Positions 16,263-25,093 of a stretch of 64,000 bases of DNA are shown here, piece after piece; positions within the stretch are counted from its first letter, which is position 1, and the number at the start of each line of letters is the position of its first letter. The position numbers were made by a program, and so were the translations under genes. The notes under the pieces were generated by a model. The model was not told where the DNA came from, searched no databases, and worked only from the letters and a program-made list of their open reading frames with translations. Origin of the DNA: Streptomyces catenulae (GTDB lineage: Bacteria; Actinomycetota; Actinomycetes; Streptomycetales; Streptomycetaceae); assembly GCF_000718015.1 (NCBI RefSeq), contig NZ_JODY01000001.1, positions 484,779 to 548,778 on the forward strand, read 5' to 3'.

Positions 16263-18269
16263 TTACCGCCGCACGTCCACATCCGCGGCCCGCACATACC
16301 CGATCCGGTGCCCGACCTGGATCACGTAGTAGCGGTCCGCGCCCCGGACGACGGCGTGGGTGGCCGGGTCGTAGCCGGAAGCGGAGAAGTAGTCCCCGAG
16401 CAGCGACCCGCCGGTGGCGTACCGCTCCCCGGCGTGCAGCTGGTACGGCAGCGGTGAGACCTCCTGCACCGGCACCCCCGCCGGATACGCCGCCTTCTCC
16501 GGGTACGCCCGCCCGTAGACCGGGATCGTCGCCCGCCCCGCCTTCGGCGTCACCGTGGCGCCCGACGTGCGGAAGGCCGTGGGGTGCTTCGCCGGGTTCT
16601 CGAACCACGCCCGCTGCCCCAGGTACCAGATCGCCGTCCAGCCGCCCCGCTGCCCGGCGAACGCGAACCGCTGACCGGTGCTGGCCCGCGCCCCCAGATC
16701 GTTGACGTCGGTCGTCGAGGGAGCGCCGTCCGGCCGCAGCCCGACATCCTTGACCAGCGCCGCGTCCGCGCTCGGCGCCACCCGCAGCCGCACCGCCTCC
16801 GAGCCGTGCGCGGCACACGGCTCGCCCGCCTTCTCGCACCCCGTGTACGGCGGCTTGTTCGTCGCGTAGTCCGGCCGGATGGTGACGACATCGCCCGCCG
16901 CCCGCTTCTGCGCCGCGAACGGCTTGCCCAGCAGCGTGAAGTAGTGCGCCCAGTCCCAGTACGGACCGGGGTCGGTGTGCATCCCCGGGATCGTCGAGGT
17001 CGTCGTCCCCGGCACGTTGTCGTGGCCCAGGATGTGCTGCCGGTCCAGCGGCACCCCGTACTTCCTGCTCAGATACGTCACCAGCCGCGCCGAGCTGCGG
17101 TACATCGCCTCCGTGTACCAGGCGTCGGGAGCGGTCAGGAACCCTTCGTGTTCGATACCGATGGAGTGGGAGTTGATGTACCAGTTCCCCGCCTGCCAGG
17201 CGACGTCCTTCGTCGGCACATGCTGGGCGATCAGCCCGTCGGACGAGCGCACCGTGTAGTGCCACGACACATACGTCGGATCCTGGACCAGCTTCAGCGA
17301 CGTCTCCCACGACCCCTCGGTGTCATGGATGACGATCGTGTCGACCTTGAGATCCTTCGGCCGGTCGGCCTTGTCGTGGTTCCCGTAGTCGCCGTCCCCG
17401 AACTTCTCGTACGGCGCCGGGACCGACTCGCACGCCACCGACGCCGGGCACTCGGGCCGCGCCGCCGGGGCGAGGGCCTGCCGGACCGCCGCGGCGATAC
17501 GTTTCGCCTGCGCGGCGTCGGGACGCAGCCCGGGCGCCGCCGCCAGCGTCACCCGCTGGCCCGCGTCCGTGGTCCGGGCCTGACCGCGCCGGAGCGTGTC
17601 GAAGACCTCGTCGGCGAAGGCCCGCCCGCCGGACGCGTCGCCCGCCCCGGCGTACCGCGCCACCGCCGCGTACCAACCGGCCGGACCGGCGTCACGCGCC
17701 GCCCCCAGCGACCGCTGCTCCGCGGCGAGCAGCGCCGCACCGCCGAGGATGTTCGCCGCCGGATCGCTGCGCAGCCTCGCCGCCGGGATACCGGTCAGCT
17801 CGGCCGCCCGGGGCAGCGTCCGCAACCTGGCGGGCAGTTCGGCGGGGAGCGTCCGCGGAGCGGCGGCCCGGCGACCGGCCGCGACCGGCCGCGCCGCATC
17901 GCCCCGCGGGTCGTCGTCCGCCTCGCTGTGCGCCGCCACCCGGGCCACCACCGCCCGGGCGTCCGTCAGATGCATCGGGCCGTACCCGCCGTCCACACTG
18001 GGCGCCCCGGCGTGCGCGTCCCAGCGGGACTCCAGGTAGGAGACGCCCAACAGCACATCGGCCGGTACGTGGTAGCGGGCCGCGGCCTCGGTGAAGGCCC
18101 GCTGGAGGGTGTCCGCCGCGGGCTCGGCGGCGCCCGCCGGACCGGTCGCCGACACCAGCGGGAGCAGCAGCGCCCCGGCGGCGAGGGCCGTCGCGGTGCG
18201 GACGGCCGGGCGGGAGGTGCGTCGCCCGCCCTCCGGATCGGCGCTCCGGAATCTTCGCAGTCTTCGCAA
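16263..18269 (-). CDS. Secreted N-acetylmuramoyl-L-alanine amidase with N-terminal SLT-like domain
   Basis: 668 residues. Signal peptide about residues 20-48 (TATALAAGALLLPLVS then AGA). Residues about 55-250 resemble a lytic-transglycosylase/SLT region (VPADVLLGVSYLESRWDAH, then GGYGPMHLTD). Residues about 305-460 are an Amidase_2 domain with the zinc ligands expected in IVIHDTEGSW, HILGHDNVPG and HTDPGP, plus the IEHEG motif. The C-terminus carries SH3-like repeats for wall binding. The start is TTG at 18269 with a consensus AGGAGG 5 bases upstream; no ATG or GTG fits as well. It would cut the amide between muramic acid and the stem peptide in peptidoglycan, perhaps also glycan strands. Confidence 0.9.
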   Translation of the reverse strand: MRRLRRFRSADPEGGRRTSRPAVRTATALAAGALLLPLVSATGPAGAAEPAADTLQRAFTEAAARYHVPADVLLGVSYLESRWDAHAGAPSVDGGYGPMHLTDARAVVARVAAHSEADDDPRGDAARPVAAGRRAAAPRTLPAELPARLRTLPRAAELTGIPAARLRSDPAANILGGAALLAAEQRSLGAARDAGPAGWYAAVARYAGAGDASGGRAFADEVFDTLRRGQARTTDAGQRVTLAAAPGLRPDAAQAKRIAAAVRQALAPAARPECPASVACESVPAPYEKFGDGDYGNHDKADRPKDLKVDTIVIHDTEGSWETSLKLVQDPTYVSWHYTVRSSDGLIAQHVPTKDVAWQAGNWYINSHSIGIEHEGFLTAPDAWYTEAMYRSSARLVTYLSRKYGVPLDRQHILGHDNVPGTTTSTIPGMHTDPGPYWDWAHYFTLLGKPFAAQKRAAGDVVTIRPDYATNKPPYTGCEKAGEPCAAHGSEAVRLRVAPSADAALVKDVGLRPDGAPSTTDVNDLGARASTGQRFAFAGQRGGWTAIWYLGQRAWFENPAKHPTAFRTSGATVTPKAGRATIPVYGRAYPEKAAYPAGVPVQEVSPLPYQLHAGERYATGGSLLGDYFSASGYDPATHAVVRGADRYYVIQVGHRIGYVRAADVDVRR

Positions 18270-18557
18270 GGCAACCTCCTGGGACCGGCCCCGGCCGGGG
18301 CGTTGTGACGGGTGATGCGCAGACGTCCGAACGGGACGGGACTCGACCCGTGAGCCCCGACCGGCCTAGAGGTATCGGCTGCCCGACGATCCGTCAATCA
18401 CCTGGCCACCGCGGAATTTCGCATGTCAGCGCGGTACGGAGCGAGTCTTCCCGGGATCGGCCCACGGCCTGCGAGGCGTCAGTGGAATGGACCAGTGACG
18501 GCCCGGAAGAGGGCGCGGCCACCGGTCCCGCCACGCCGCGCCCACACCCCGGCACGA

Positions 18558-18599
18558 CGGAGGGCGGCGCATCCGTCGCTCCGGATGCGCCGCCCTCCG
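18558..18599 (-). terminator. Strong intrinsic terminator, 18-bp perfect stem
   Basis: CGGAGGGCGGCGCATCCG (18558-18575) pairs perfectly with CGGATGCGCCGCCCTCCG (18582-18599) over a 6-base loop, starting 10 bases after the stop of the minus-strand kinase-fold gene. The remaining intergenic bases to the amidase start (18270-18557) hold no gene I can support. Confidence 0.85.
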
Positions 18600-18608
18600 C
18601 TTCACCGC

Positions 18609-19739
18609 TCAGCGGGTGCCGACCGCCGCCCGCACCGCCCGCCGGGCCATCTGGGCGTCGTCGTGCAGCCGCCGCAGCAACAGCCGCTGCTCCTCGCCCG
18701 CCGACAGCACGCCGGGCACACCCCCCACCGGGGTGCCCTCCGGCACCGGCTCCCGCATCGTGCGCTGCACCGCGCTCTCGTACCGCTGGATCTCCCGCGT
18801 CAGCACCAGCATCAGATTGACCAGGAACGCGTCCCGCGCCGCCGGGCCCGACGCCTGGGCCAGCTGGCTGATCTGACGGCGCGCCGCCGGAGCCTCGCCG
18901 AGCTGCGCCCACAGCGTCGCCAGGTCGTAGCCGGGGAGGTACCACCCGGCGCTGTCCCAGTCGAGCAGCACCGGGCCCATCGGCGACAGCAGGACGTTGT
19001 TCAGCAGCGCGTCGCCGTGCGAGAACTGCCCCTGGACGTGCGGGATGCCACGCAGCAGCTTCCGCAGGTCGCCCAGGTCCCGGTCGGTCAGCAGCCCCAA
19101 CTCGTGGTAGCGCGCCATCCGGCGGCCGTAGTCCAGCGGGGCGTCGAAGAGCCCGGGTGGCGGCTGCCAGAGGTTGATCCGGCAGATCGCGCCCAGCGCC
19201 GCCCGCACGTCCCCGCGGGCCGGAGCCTCGGAGGGGTGGCGCTGGAGGGCGGCGACGCGGCCCGGCATCCGCTCCACCACCAGCGTGCAGTTGTCGGGAT
19301 CGGCGGCGACCAGCCGCGGCACCCGCACCGGGGGACGGTGCCGGACGAACGCCCGGTACGCCACTATTTCCTGCCGGAACCGCTCGACCCAGGTGGGGGA
19401 GTGGTCCAGTAAACACTTCGCGACCGCCGTGGTCCGCCCCGTCGTGCCCACCAGCAGCACCGACCGGCCGCCGCGCCGCAGCACCTGGACCGGATGGAAC
19501 TCCGGACAGATGCGGTGCACGGCGGCGACGGCGGCGCGCAGCGGGGCGCCCTGGGGGCCGGACAGATCGAGCCGTCCGCTCAGCGGCTGGGCGACCGCGC
19601 CCGCCCGCCGGACCCGGCCACCCGCGAGCCCGGGCACCATCCCCGCACCGGCGGCCGGATCGGGGTACGGCCGGCCGTTCGCGGGCTGGTGACGGTACGT
19701 CCGGGTGGGGGCGGTCACGGCGGACGATGCTGCGTACAT
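18609..19739 (-). CDS. Aminoglycoside-phosphotransferase-fold (APH) kinase-like protein
   Basis: 376 residues with the APH/choline-kinase fold: a likely nucleotide-binding lysine in [11 protein letters not shown], the acidic partner in [12 protein letters not shown], the Brenner catalytic loop [13 protein letters not shown] (Asp and Asn) and the metal-binding [20 protein letters not shown]. All phosphotransfer residues appear present, so it is probably an active small-molecule kinase. Real antibiotic resistance is only one of many roles of this family and I see no resistance context. The ATG at 19739 gives a plausible N-terminus ([18 protein letters not shown]) but has only a weak ribosome site, so a start a few codons either side is possible. 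Confidence 0.85.
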   Translation of the reverse strand: MYAASSAVTAPTRTYRHQPANGRPYPDPAAGAGMVPGLAGGRVRRAGAVAQPLSGRLDLSGPQGAPLRAAVAAVHRICPEFHPVQVLRRGGRSVLLVGTTGRTTAVAKCLLDHSPTWVERFRQEIVAYRAFVRHRPPVRVPRLVAADPDNCTLVVERMPGRVAALQRHPSEAPARGDVRAALGAICRINLWQPPPGLFDAPLDYGRRMARYHELGLLTDRDLGDLRKLLRGIPHVQGQFSHGDALLNNVLLSPMGPVLLDWDSAGWYLPGYDLATLWAQLGEAPAARRQISQLAQASGPAARDAFLVNLMLVLTREIQRYESAVQRTMREPVPEGTPVGGVPGVLSAGEEQRLLLRRLHDDAQMARRAVRAAVGTR

Positions 19740-19943
19740 GGGTGAGACGGATCCCTTCGTGCGCCGACGAGTGGTGCGCTCCCGGCCCGGTGGCGGGAGC
19801 CCGCCGTACGGACCTCGTGCAGAAGGCCGGTTCGGCGTGCCCCTGGAGCAGGGCGCGCACCCTGGGGAATGCGGCCTGGCCACCGGGCCGGGGGCGGCAC
19901 GTCTACACAACACACCGGCGCGGGTGGCAGACCATGTGGCGCA

Positions 19944-20001
19944 CCCTGGCGAACCCCTGGCGAATGCTCGCGGCCCATGTCAACGGCGGTTACTGTCAAC
20001 G
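19944..20001. promoter_or_regulatory. Paired direct repeats upstream of the NsdA-like gene
   Basis: CCCTGGCGAA occurs at 19944-19953 and 19955-19964, 11 bases (one helical turn) apart. TGTCAACG occurs at 19978-19985 and 19994-20001, 16 bases apart. Both pairs lie within 85 bases of the start codon, so they may be regulator or sigma-factor contact sites. Confidence 0.4.
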
Positions 20002-20026
20002 CAGTCGAGGAACCTGGGGGCTTGAC

Positions 20027-21571
20027 GTGGGCAGGGAGCCGAACACCCGTCTCGCGGACCTTTTCGGACTGGCCGGCTGGTCCAAGGGCGAACTGGCGAG
20101 GGCGGTCAACCGGCAGGCGGCGGCCATGGGCCATCCGCAGCTGGCGACCGACACCTCGCGGGTCCGGCGCTGGATCGACATGGGAGAGACCCCCAGAGAT
20201 CCGGTGCCGAAGGTGCTCGCCTCCCTGTTCACCGAGCGCCTCGGCCGTGTCGTAACCACCGAGGATCTCGGGTTCGCCCGGAGCGGCCGTACGGGGAGGC
20301 GGCAGTCCGACGACGGGCTGCCGTGGGCTCCCGAGCGGACCGCCGCGGTCCTCACGGAATTCACGGGAATGGACCTCATGCTCAACCGACGCGGTCTGGT
20401 GGGCGCGGGCGCGGCGCTCGCCGCGGGCTCCGCGCTGACCGGCGCCATGGACAACTGGCTGCACACCGACCCGGCTCCGCGGCCCGACGCCGCGGCACAC
20501 CCCGATCCCCTCACCTCCTCCGGCTTCGAACCGTCCCACCGCTACGACCAGATCGGCCTCGACCGCTACGAGGCGGCGCCCGTCGGCTCCCAGGAGATCG
20601 ACGCGCTGGAACGCTCCGTGGAGGTCTTCCGCGCCTGGGACGCCGCCCGCGGCGGCGGACTCCAGCGCAAGGCCGTGGTGGGCCAGCTCAACGAGGTCGG
20701 CGGCATGCTCGCCTACCGCCACCCCGACCACCTCCAGCGCAGGCTCTGGGGCGTGGCGGCCAACCTCGCCGTGCTGGCCGGCTGGATGTCCCACGACGTG
20801 GGTCTGGAGCCCACGGCGCAGAAGTACTTCGTCATCGCCGCGCACGCCGCACGGGAGGGCGGCGACCGGCCGCGCGCCGGTGAGGCGCTCTCCCGCGCCG
20901 CCCGCCAGATGGTCCACCTGGGCCGCCCGGACGACGCGCTCGACCTGATGCAGCTGGCCTCCTCCGGCTCCGGCGAACAGGCGCTGCCCCGCACCCGCGC
21001 CATGCTCCGCACCATCGAGGCATGGGCCCATGCGGCGAAGGGCAACGGCCACGCCGTCCGCCGCACCCTGTGCGAGGCCGAGGAGCTGTTCGTCTCCGAC
21101 AAGGGCGATGTGCCGCCGCCCAGTTGGATGCAGATGTTCGACGAGGCCGATCTGCACGGCATGGAGGCGCTGGCCTACCGCACCCTCGCCGACCACGACC
21201 CGTCGGCCGCCGGTCTCGCGCAGAGCCACGCCAAACAGGCCCTGCAACTACGGGAGTCCGGCCGCCGCCGGTCGCAGATCTTCGACTACCTCTCGATGGC
21301 GTCGGCCTGCTTCATCGGCGACGACCCCGAACAGGCCGACCGCTACGCCCGGTTGGCGCTGGCCGCCATCGGCGAGAACTCCTCGCACCGCACCTGGGAC
21401 CGGCTCCGCGAGATGTACCGCCTCGCCGGGCAGTACTCCGGCAACGACCGGATCAAGGAGCTGCGGGCGGAGATCGACGAGGTGATGCCCAAACCCCGCG
21501 GCCGGGCGAAGGTCCCGGCCCCGGCGACGGCGTTCGACACCCGGCTCGGCACCACCAGCTTCTCGGTCTGA
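20027..21571 (+). CDS. NsdA-like Streptomyces regulator with TPR-type C-terminus
   Basis: 514 residues from a GTG at 20027. The N-terminus (NTRLADLFGLAGWSKGELAR to RWIDMGE) is a divergent Cro/XRE-like helix-turn-helix of the type found in the NsdA family of Streptomyces developmental and antibiotic repressors. Residues about 130-150 form a hydrophobic Ala-rich stretch (GLVGAGAALAAGSALTGA), then residues about 180-490 are all-helical TPR-like repeats (EGGDRPRAGEALSRAARQMV, SQIFDYLSMASACFIGDDPE). Length and order match NsdA, which represses differentiation and antibiotic production in S. coelicolor. Paralogues are numerous, so the exact role is not assigned. Signals upstream of the start are the paired direct repeats at 19.95 kb. 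Confidence 0.82.
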   Translation: MGREPNTRLADLFGLAGWSKGELARAVNRQAAAMGHPQLATDTSRVRRWIDMGETPRDPVPKVLASLFTERLGRVVTTEDLGFARSGRTGRRQSDDGLPWAPERTAAVLTEFTGMDLMLNRRGLVGAGAALAAGSALTGAMDNWLHTDPAPRPDAAAHPDPLTSSGFEPSHRYDQIGLDRYEAAPVGSQEIDALERSVEVFRAWDAARGGGLQRKAVVGQLNEVGGMLAYRHPDHLQRRLWGVAANLAVLAGWMSHDVGLEPTAQKYFVIAAHAAREGGDRPRAGEALSRAARQMVHLGRPDDALDLMQLASSGSGEQALPRTRAMLRTIEAWAHAAKGNGHAVRRTLCEAEELFVSDKGDVPPPSWMQMFDEADLHGMEALAYRTLADHDPSAAGLAQSHAKQALQLRESGRRRSQIFDYLSMASACFIGDDPEQADRYARLALAAIGENSSHRTWDRLREMYRLAGQYSGNDRIKELRAEIDEVMPKPRGRAKVPAPATAFDTRLGTTSFSV

Positions 21572-21637
21572 GCCGATGCCGTACGCCCCCGACACCGGTG
21601 CGGCCGACCCGGTCCGTACGCACCGGAGCAGACCGAC

Positions 21638-21700
21638 GGCCGGGAGGGGCGGTGTGACCGGGCCGCCGGATCCGGTCACCGCATCCCGGCCCTCCCGGCC
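21638..21700. terminator. Long imperfect hairpin between convergent genes
   Basis: GGCCGGGAGGG (21638-21648) pairs perfectly with CCCTCCCGGCC (21690-21700). Inside, GCGGTG-TGACCGG pairs with CCGGTCACCGC with a two-base bulge. It sits between the stops at 21571 and 21718 and should terminate both transcripts. Confidence 0.75.
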
Positions 21701-21717
21701 GGTCGTTCCCGCTCGGC

Positions 21718-23169
21718 TCAGCTGACCCGCGCGATCAGCAGACAGGCGTCGTCCTCCCGCGTGGCACCGTCGAACTCCTCGACGGCGAGCCGGACGCACT
21801 CCTGGGCGTCCCGTGCCGCGGTGAAACGCGGCGCCAGGGAGAGCAGCCGCTCGGCCGCCTCGTGGGCCGCGTCCGGACCGTGTGTCCGGCGCGGCAGCAG
21901 ACCGTCGGTGTGCAGCACCAGCAGATCGCCGGGGATCAGCCGCTCGGTGCGCTGACCGTAGGAGGAGTTGGCGGTCGCGCCGAGGAGGACGCCCTCCGGC
22001 GGGTCCAGCGCGCGCCCCGTGCCGCCGCGGAAGAGCAGCGGCGCGGGGTGCCCGGCCTGGGCCCACTCCAGCTCCCGGGTGGCCGGGTCGAACCGGGCGC
22101 AGACGGCGCTGCCGAGCGCGGGCTGGGCGGCGGAGTCCAGGAGTTGGTTGAGGAAGCCCATCAGCGGCCCGGGGCGGTGCCCGGCCACCGCCATCCCGCG
22201 CAGCGCGCCCAGCACCATCGCCATCCCGGACGTCGCGCTGGCGCCGTGTCCGGTCAGATCGCCGACGCTCAACAGTGTGGTGGCGTCGGGGAGCGGCAGG
22301 GCGTCGAACCAGTCGCCGCCGATCAGGGCGCTGGTGGCGGCGGGGAGGTAGTGCCCGGCGAGATCGAGGGCGACCGGGCCGCCCTGCGGGAAGCGGAGCG
22401 GACCGCGCCACGGCGGCAGCACGGCCTCCTGCAACTCGACCGCGAGCCGGTGCTCGGTCCGTGCCGCATGGCGCCTGCGCTGGAGCGAGTCGCGGCTCTC
22501 CCGCACCGCCCGCTCACTGCGCCGTACCTCGCTGACGTCCCGCAGCACCGCCCACATGCACGCCGTCGAGCCGTCCGCGTCCAGCACCGGCTCACCGGTC
22601 ATGTGGACCGTCCGCACCCGGGCGTCGGGGCGGACGACGCGGAACTCGCCGTCGATGGGGCGGCCGTCCACCAGACAGTCGGTGACCATCGTGGCCAGAT
22701 GTTGCTGGTCTTCGGCGAAAACCAGCGCGGGCAGCTCGTCGAGGGTCAGCGGCCCCTCGGACGGCTCCCGGCCCAGGATGGTGAACAGCTCCTCGGACCA
22801 GCTGACCTCATCCGTGAGGAGATTCCACTCCGCGCTGCCCACCCGGCTCAGCAGCGAACCGTGCGGCGGCTCCTCCTCGGCGGACGGCGCGAGCGGCCCG
22901 GCGTACGCGGCGCCGTCGGTCTCCTCCGGGGGCAGGCCCTCTCTGAGCTGGTCGAGATGGCCGCCGACGTCGTCGAGGTGGTGGACGGCGAGGTCGCACA
23001 GCGCGCGCTGCCAGCGCAGCTGCGGATCGACGGTCACGTCGTCGGTCGCCGAGGACCCGCGTACGGCGTCGAGGCCACCGCGCAGCCGGCGGGCCTGGCT
23101 GATCAGGGCCTCGACCGTGTCACGCGGTGGCTGGGCGGACGGACGGTCCGCGAAGAGGGGGGACGGCAT
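21718..23169 (-). CDS. PAS - PP2C (SpoIIE-type) serine phosphatase
   Basis: 483 residues. Residues about 110-215 form a PAS domain (EWNLLTDEVSWSEELFTILGREPSEGPLTLDEL, then the PAC-like DGEFRVVRPDARVRTVHMTGEPV), followed by a helical linker and a PP2C_SIG/SpoIIE catalytic domain (about 240-483). All metal-binding acids are visible: GGDWFDALPL, VGDLTGHGASAT, HTDGLLPRR and TREDDACLL. Such proteins dephosphorylate anti-anti-sigma factors in partner-switching pathways. No anti-sigma or antagonist gene is adjacent. The ATG at 23169 has GGAG 5 bases upstream. The signal sensed by the PAS domain is unknown. Confidence 0.92.
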   Translation of the reverse strand: MPSPLFADRPSAQPPRDTVEALISQARRLRGGLDAVRGSSATDDVTVDPQLRWQRALCDLAVHHLDDVGGHLDQLREGLPPEETDGAAYAGPLAPSAEEEPPHGSLLSRVGSAEWNLLTDEVSWSEELFTILGREPSEGPLTLDELPALVFAEDQQHLATMVTDCLVDGRPIDGEFRVVRPDARVRTVHMTGEPVLDADGSTACMWAVLRDVSEVRRSERAVRESRDSLQRRRHAARTEHRLAVELQEAVLPPWRGPLRFPQGGPVALDLAGHYLPAATSALIGGDWFDALPLPDATTLLSVGDLTGHGASATSGMAMVLGALRGMAVAGHRPGPLMGFLNQLLDSAAQPALGSAVCARFDPATRELEWAQAGHPAPLLFRGGTGRALDPPEGVLLGATANSSYGQRTERLIPGDLLVLHTDGLLPRRTHGPDAAHEAAERLLSLAPRFTAARDAQECVRLAVEEFDGATREDDACLLIARVS

Positions 23170-23524
23170 CGATTCTCCGAGATATGGCGGCGCCGGCCAC
23201 GGCGGTCCTGTCCTGGCCGACAGAGCGCGCCCGGGGGCTGGTGTGAGGGCCGGGTAACGACTCTTGCACAGGCTGCGACGGTCTGTAAGTGATTTGGCAT
23301 GACCCGGGACGGCGTTGCGGTCGGCATATGCCCGCGGAACTCCGTGGGCACCACCGGCCGAATCGGCGGAATGACAGATTCCAAGCTAGGCTGCGCCCGC
23401 CGTCGCGCTGCCGCGCCCACCGATCCACGCTGGGAACGACGCATACGGCCCGCGGTCACCGGCAAGAATGCCGGTCGGCGGAAATCCCGTTGCCAGCCCG
23501 TCCCCCGCACCGGATGCTGACCTC
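23170..23524. other. Divergent intergenic region
   Basis: These 355 bases lie between the phosphatase and the HEAT-like gene and have lower GC than their flanks in places. A plausible -10 hexamer TAGGCT at 23387-23392 points to the plus strand. I see no -35 of good quality and no gene. Confidence 0.4.
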
Positions 23525-24970
23525 ATGTTCGATCCAGACATAGCGCCCAGTGGCACCCTGCTCGGCCTCCTGCAGCGAGGCCGCGGCGACGGGACCCTGC
23601 ACGCCCTCGCGGCGCCACGGGCCGAGGCGCTCGCGGCGCTCGACGACTGCGTGCTGCGCGATGCCCGCCGCGACTGGCAGGTGGAGAACCGCTCCCTCTA
23701 CTACGCGCGCCTCTACATGCAGCTCGACGGCGGACTCGACGCGATCGAACGACACCTCTTCCATCCGGACGACGGCGTCGACACCACCGAGGAGCGCACC
23801 GGCCTCGCCCTCGCCGTCCTCGGCCACCTCGCCGCCTACGGCCGCGACGCCGCCCGCCTGCTGCTGCGCGGGTACGCCGCGACCGGCAGCAACTGGCGCT
23901 GGGCCCTGGACGAGCTGGCGCTCCGCGACGACGACGCGGGTCTGGCCGCCCTCGCCCCCGCCGTGCTCGCCCGCTTCCCCGCCACCGCCGAGGGCGACGC
24001 CGCGCTGGCCGCCGCCGTCCGCGACGCCTTCGAACCCCACCCCTGGCGGCTGTGGGCCGAGGACCCGCGCTACGCGGCGCGCCTGGCCGCCGCCGGGGAG
24101 CAGGGCTCCTTCGACCGCTGGCAGCGGCAGCTGCGCCCGCGCGGGCCGCGGCCCGGCTGGAGCGTGGCGGAGGTGCTGCGCTGGGCCGAGGAGGGCGCGC
24201 CGGGCGCCGAGGAGCAGCGGTATCTCGCCGCCGCCCGCTGCCTGGGCGCCGTCGCCGGGCCCGAGGACCGTCCCGCCCTGCTGGACGCGGCCCGCAGCGG
24301 CCCGGACGCGGCCCGCAGCGGCCCGGACGCGGCCCGCGCCGCCGTCCTGCACCACCTCGCCGAACGCGGCGACCCCGCCGCCCTCGATCTCGTCGAGGCC
24401 ACCGTCGGCGGTCCCGACGCGGGCGAGGTGCCCGTCACCGCCGCGCTCGCCGCCTTCGCCCGGATGCCCGCCACCGACGCCGTCCTCGGCCGCGCCCGCG
24501 GCTGGGCCCGCCGCGACGACCGGCTGGGCGCCGCCGCTGCCGCCGTCCTCGCCCGCCGCGGTGACGCCCGCGACGCCGGGGTGGTGCTCGCCGCGCTGCG
24601 CCGTACGGTCCGTGCCGACGGGCCCGACGCCGGTGCGCTGTGGGAGCTGGTCGACGGCGTCGGGCGGCTCGGCGTCGGCTGCGCGGCGCCCGTGTTGCGC
24701 CACGTCTACCGTGAGACGGCCTCCTCCGAGCTGCGCGGGCGGACCGCCGCCGCGCTCGCCGTGACCGACCCCGGGTTCGCCGCCGGGTTCGCCGTGGAGT
24801 GCCTCTGGGACTGTGAGGAGACCACCCGGGAGCTGGCCGCCCGGCACGCTGCGACCGGTGACGACCGGGTCGTCGAACAGCTCCGCAGGCTCGCCGCCGA
24901 TCCGGCCGAGGAGGCCGAGGTGCAGACCGCCGTCCGCAGCCGGTTCGGGCCGGACGCCTCACCGGTCTGA
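23525..24970 (+). CDS. HEAT-repeat-like cytoplasmic protein, unknown function
   Basis: 481 residues, Ala/Arg/Asp-rich and almost wholly helical, with repeated two-helix units (for example ALAVLGHLAAYGRDAARLLLRGYAATG, APVLRHVYRETASSELRGRTAAALAV, TRELAARHAATGDDRVVEQLRRLAADP) that fit HEAT/PBS-lyase type repeats. No catalytic motif, signal peptide or membrane helix. I placed the start at the ATG at 23525 (MFDPDIAPSGTLLGLLQ), where the conserved-looking sequence begins; an upstream in-frame start at 23468 would add 19 less convincing residues. It contains an internal tandem repeat coding SGPDAAR. Probably a scaffold for protein interactions. Confidence 0.8.
   Translation: MFDPDIAPSGTLLGLLQRGRGDGTLHALAAPRAEALAALDDCVLRDARRDWQVENRSLYYARLYMQLDGGLDAIERHLFHPDDGVDTTEERTGLALAVLGHLAAYGRDAARLLLRGYAATGSNWRWALDELALRDDDAGLAALAPAVLARFPATAEGDAALAAAVRDAFEPHPWRLWAEDPRYAARLAAAGEQGSFDRWQRQLRPRGPRPGWSVAEVLRWAEEGAPGAEEQRYLAAARCLGAVAGPEDRPALLDAARSGPDAARSGPDAARAAVLHHLAERGDPAALDLVEATVGGPDAGEVPVTAALAAFARMPATDAVLGRARGWARRDDRLGAAAAAVLARRGDARDAGVVLAALRRTVRADGPDAGALWELVDGVGRLGVGCAAPVLRHVYRETASSELRGRTAAALAVTDPGFAAGFAVECLWDCEETTRELAARHAATGDDRVVEQLRRLAADPAEEAEVQTAVRSRFGPDASPV
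24284..24337 (+). repeat. In-frame 21-bp tandem repeat
   Basis: About 2.6 copies of a 21-base unit (starting GACGCGGCCCGCAGCGGCCC) run through the HEAT-like gene and code for DAARSGP units. The copies at 24284-24304 and 24305-24325 are identical, a sign of recent slippage or expansion. Confidence 0.85.
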
Positions 24971-25026
24971 GGGACGGCCGACGCCCGGGCGGCACGGCCC
25001 CCGGCGCGCGCCCGTACCGCCCCGGT

Positions 25027-25089
25027 CCGTACGACGGGATCCGTACGAGGGGATCGGTACGGCCCGGTCCGTACGGCCGGTCCGTGCCC
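25027..25089. repeat. 14-bp imperfect tandem repeat around CCGTACGR
   Basis: The octamer CCGTACGA/CCGTACGG (one copy CGGTACGG) begins at 25027, 25041, 25055 and 25069, exactly 14 bases apart, with a decayed fifth copy (CCGTGCCC) at 25082. The array fills the gap between the HEAT-like gene and the stop of the convergent effector-like gene. Confidence 0.75.
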
Positions 25090-25093
25090 CGGG

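Noticed and set aside
18609..19739. Aminoglycoside resistance gene
   Set aside because: The APH fold is clear, but the sequence does not resemble a known resistance enzyme and there is no antibiotic cluster or mobile element nearby.
20023..20025. TTG just upstream as start of the NsdA-like gene
   Set aside because: It is out of frame with the conserved protein; GTG 20027 is in frame.
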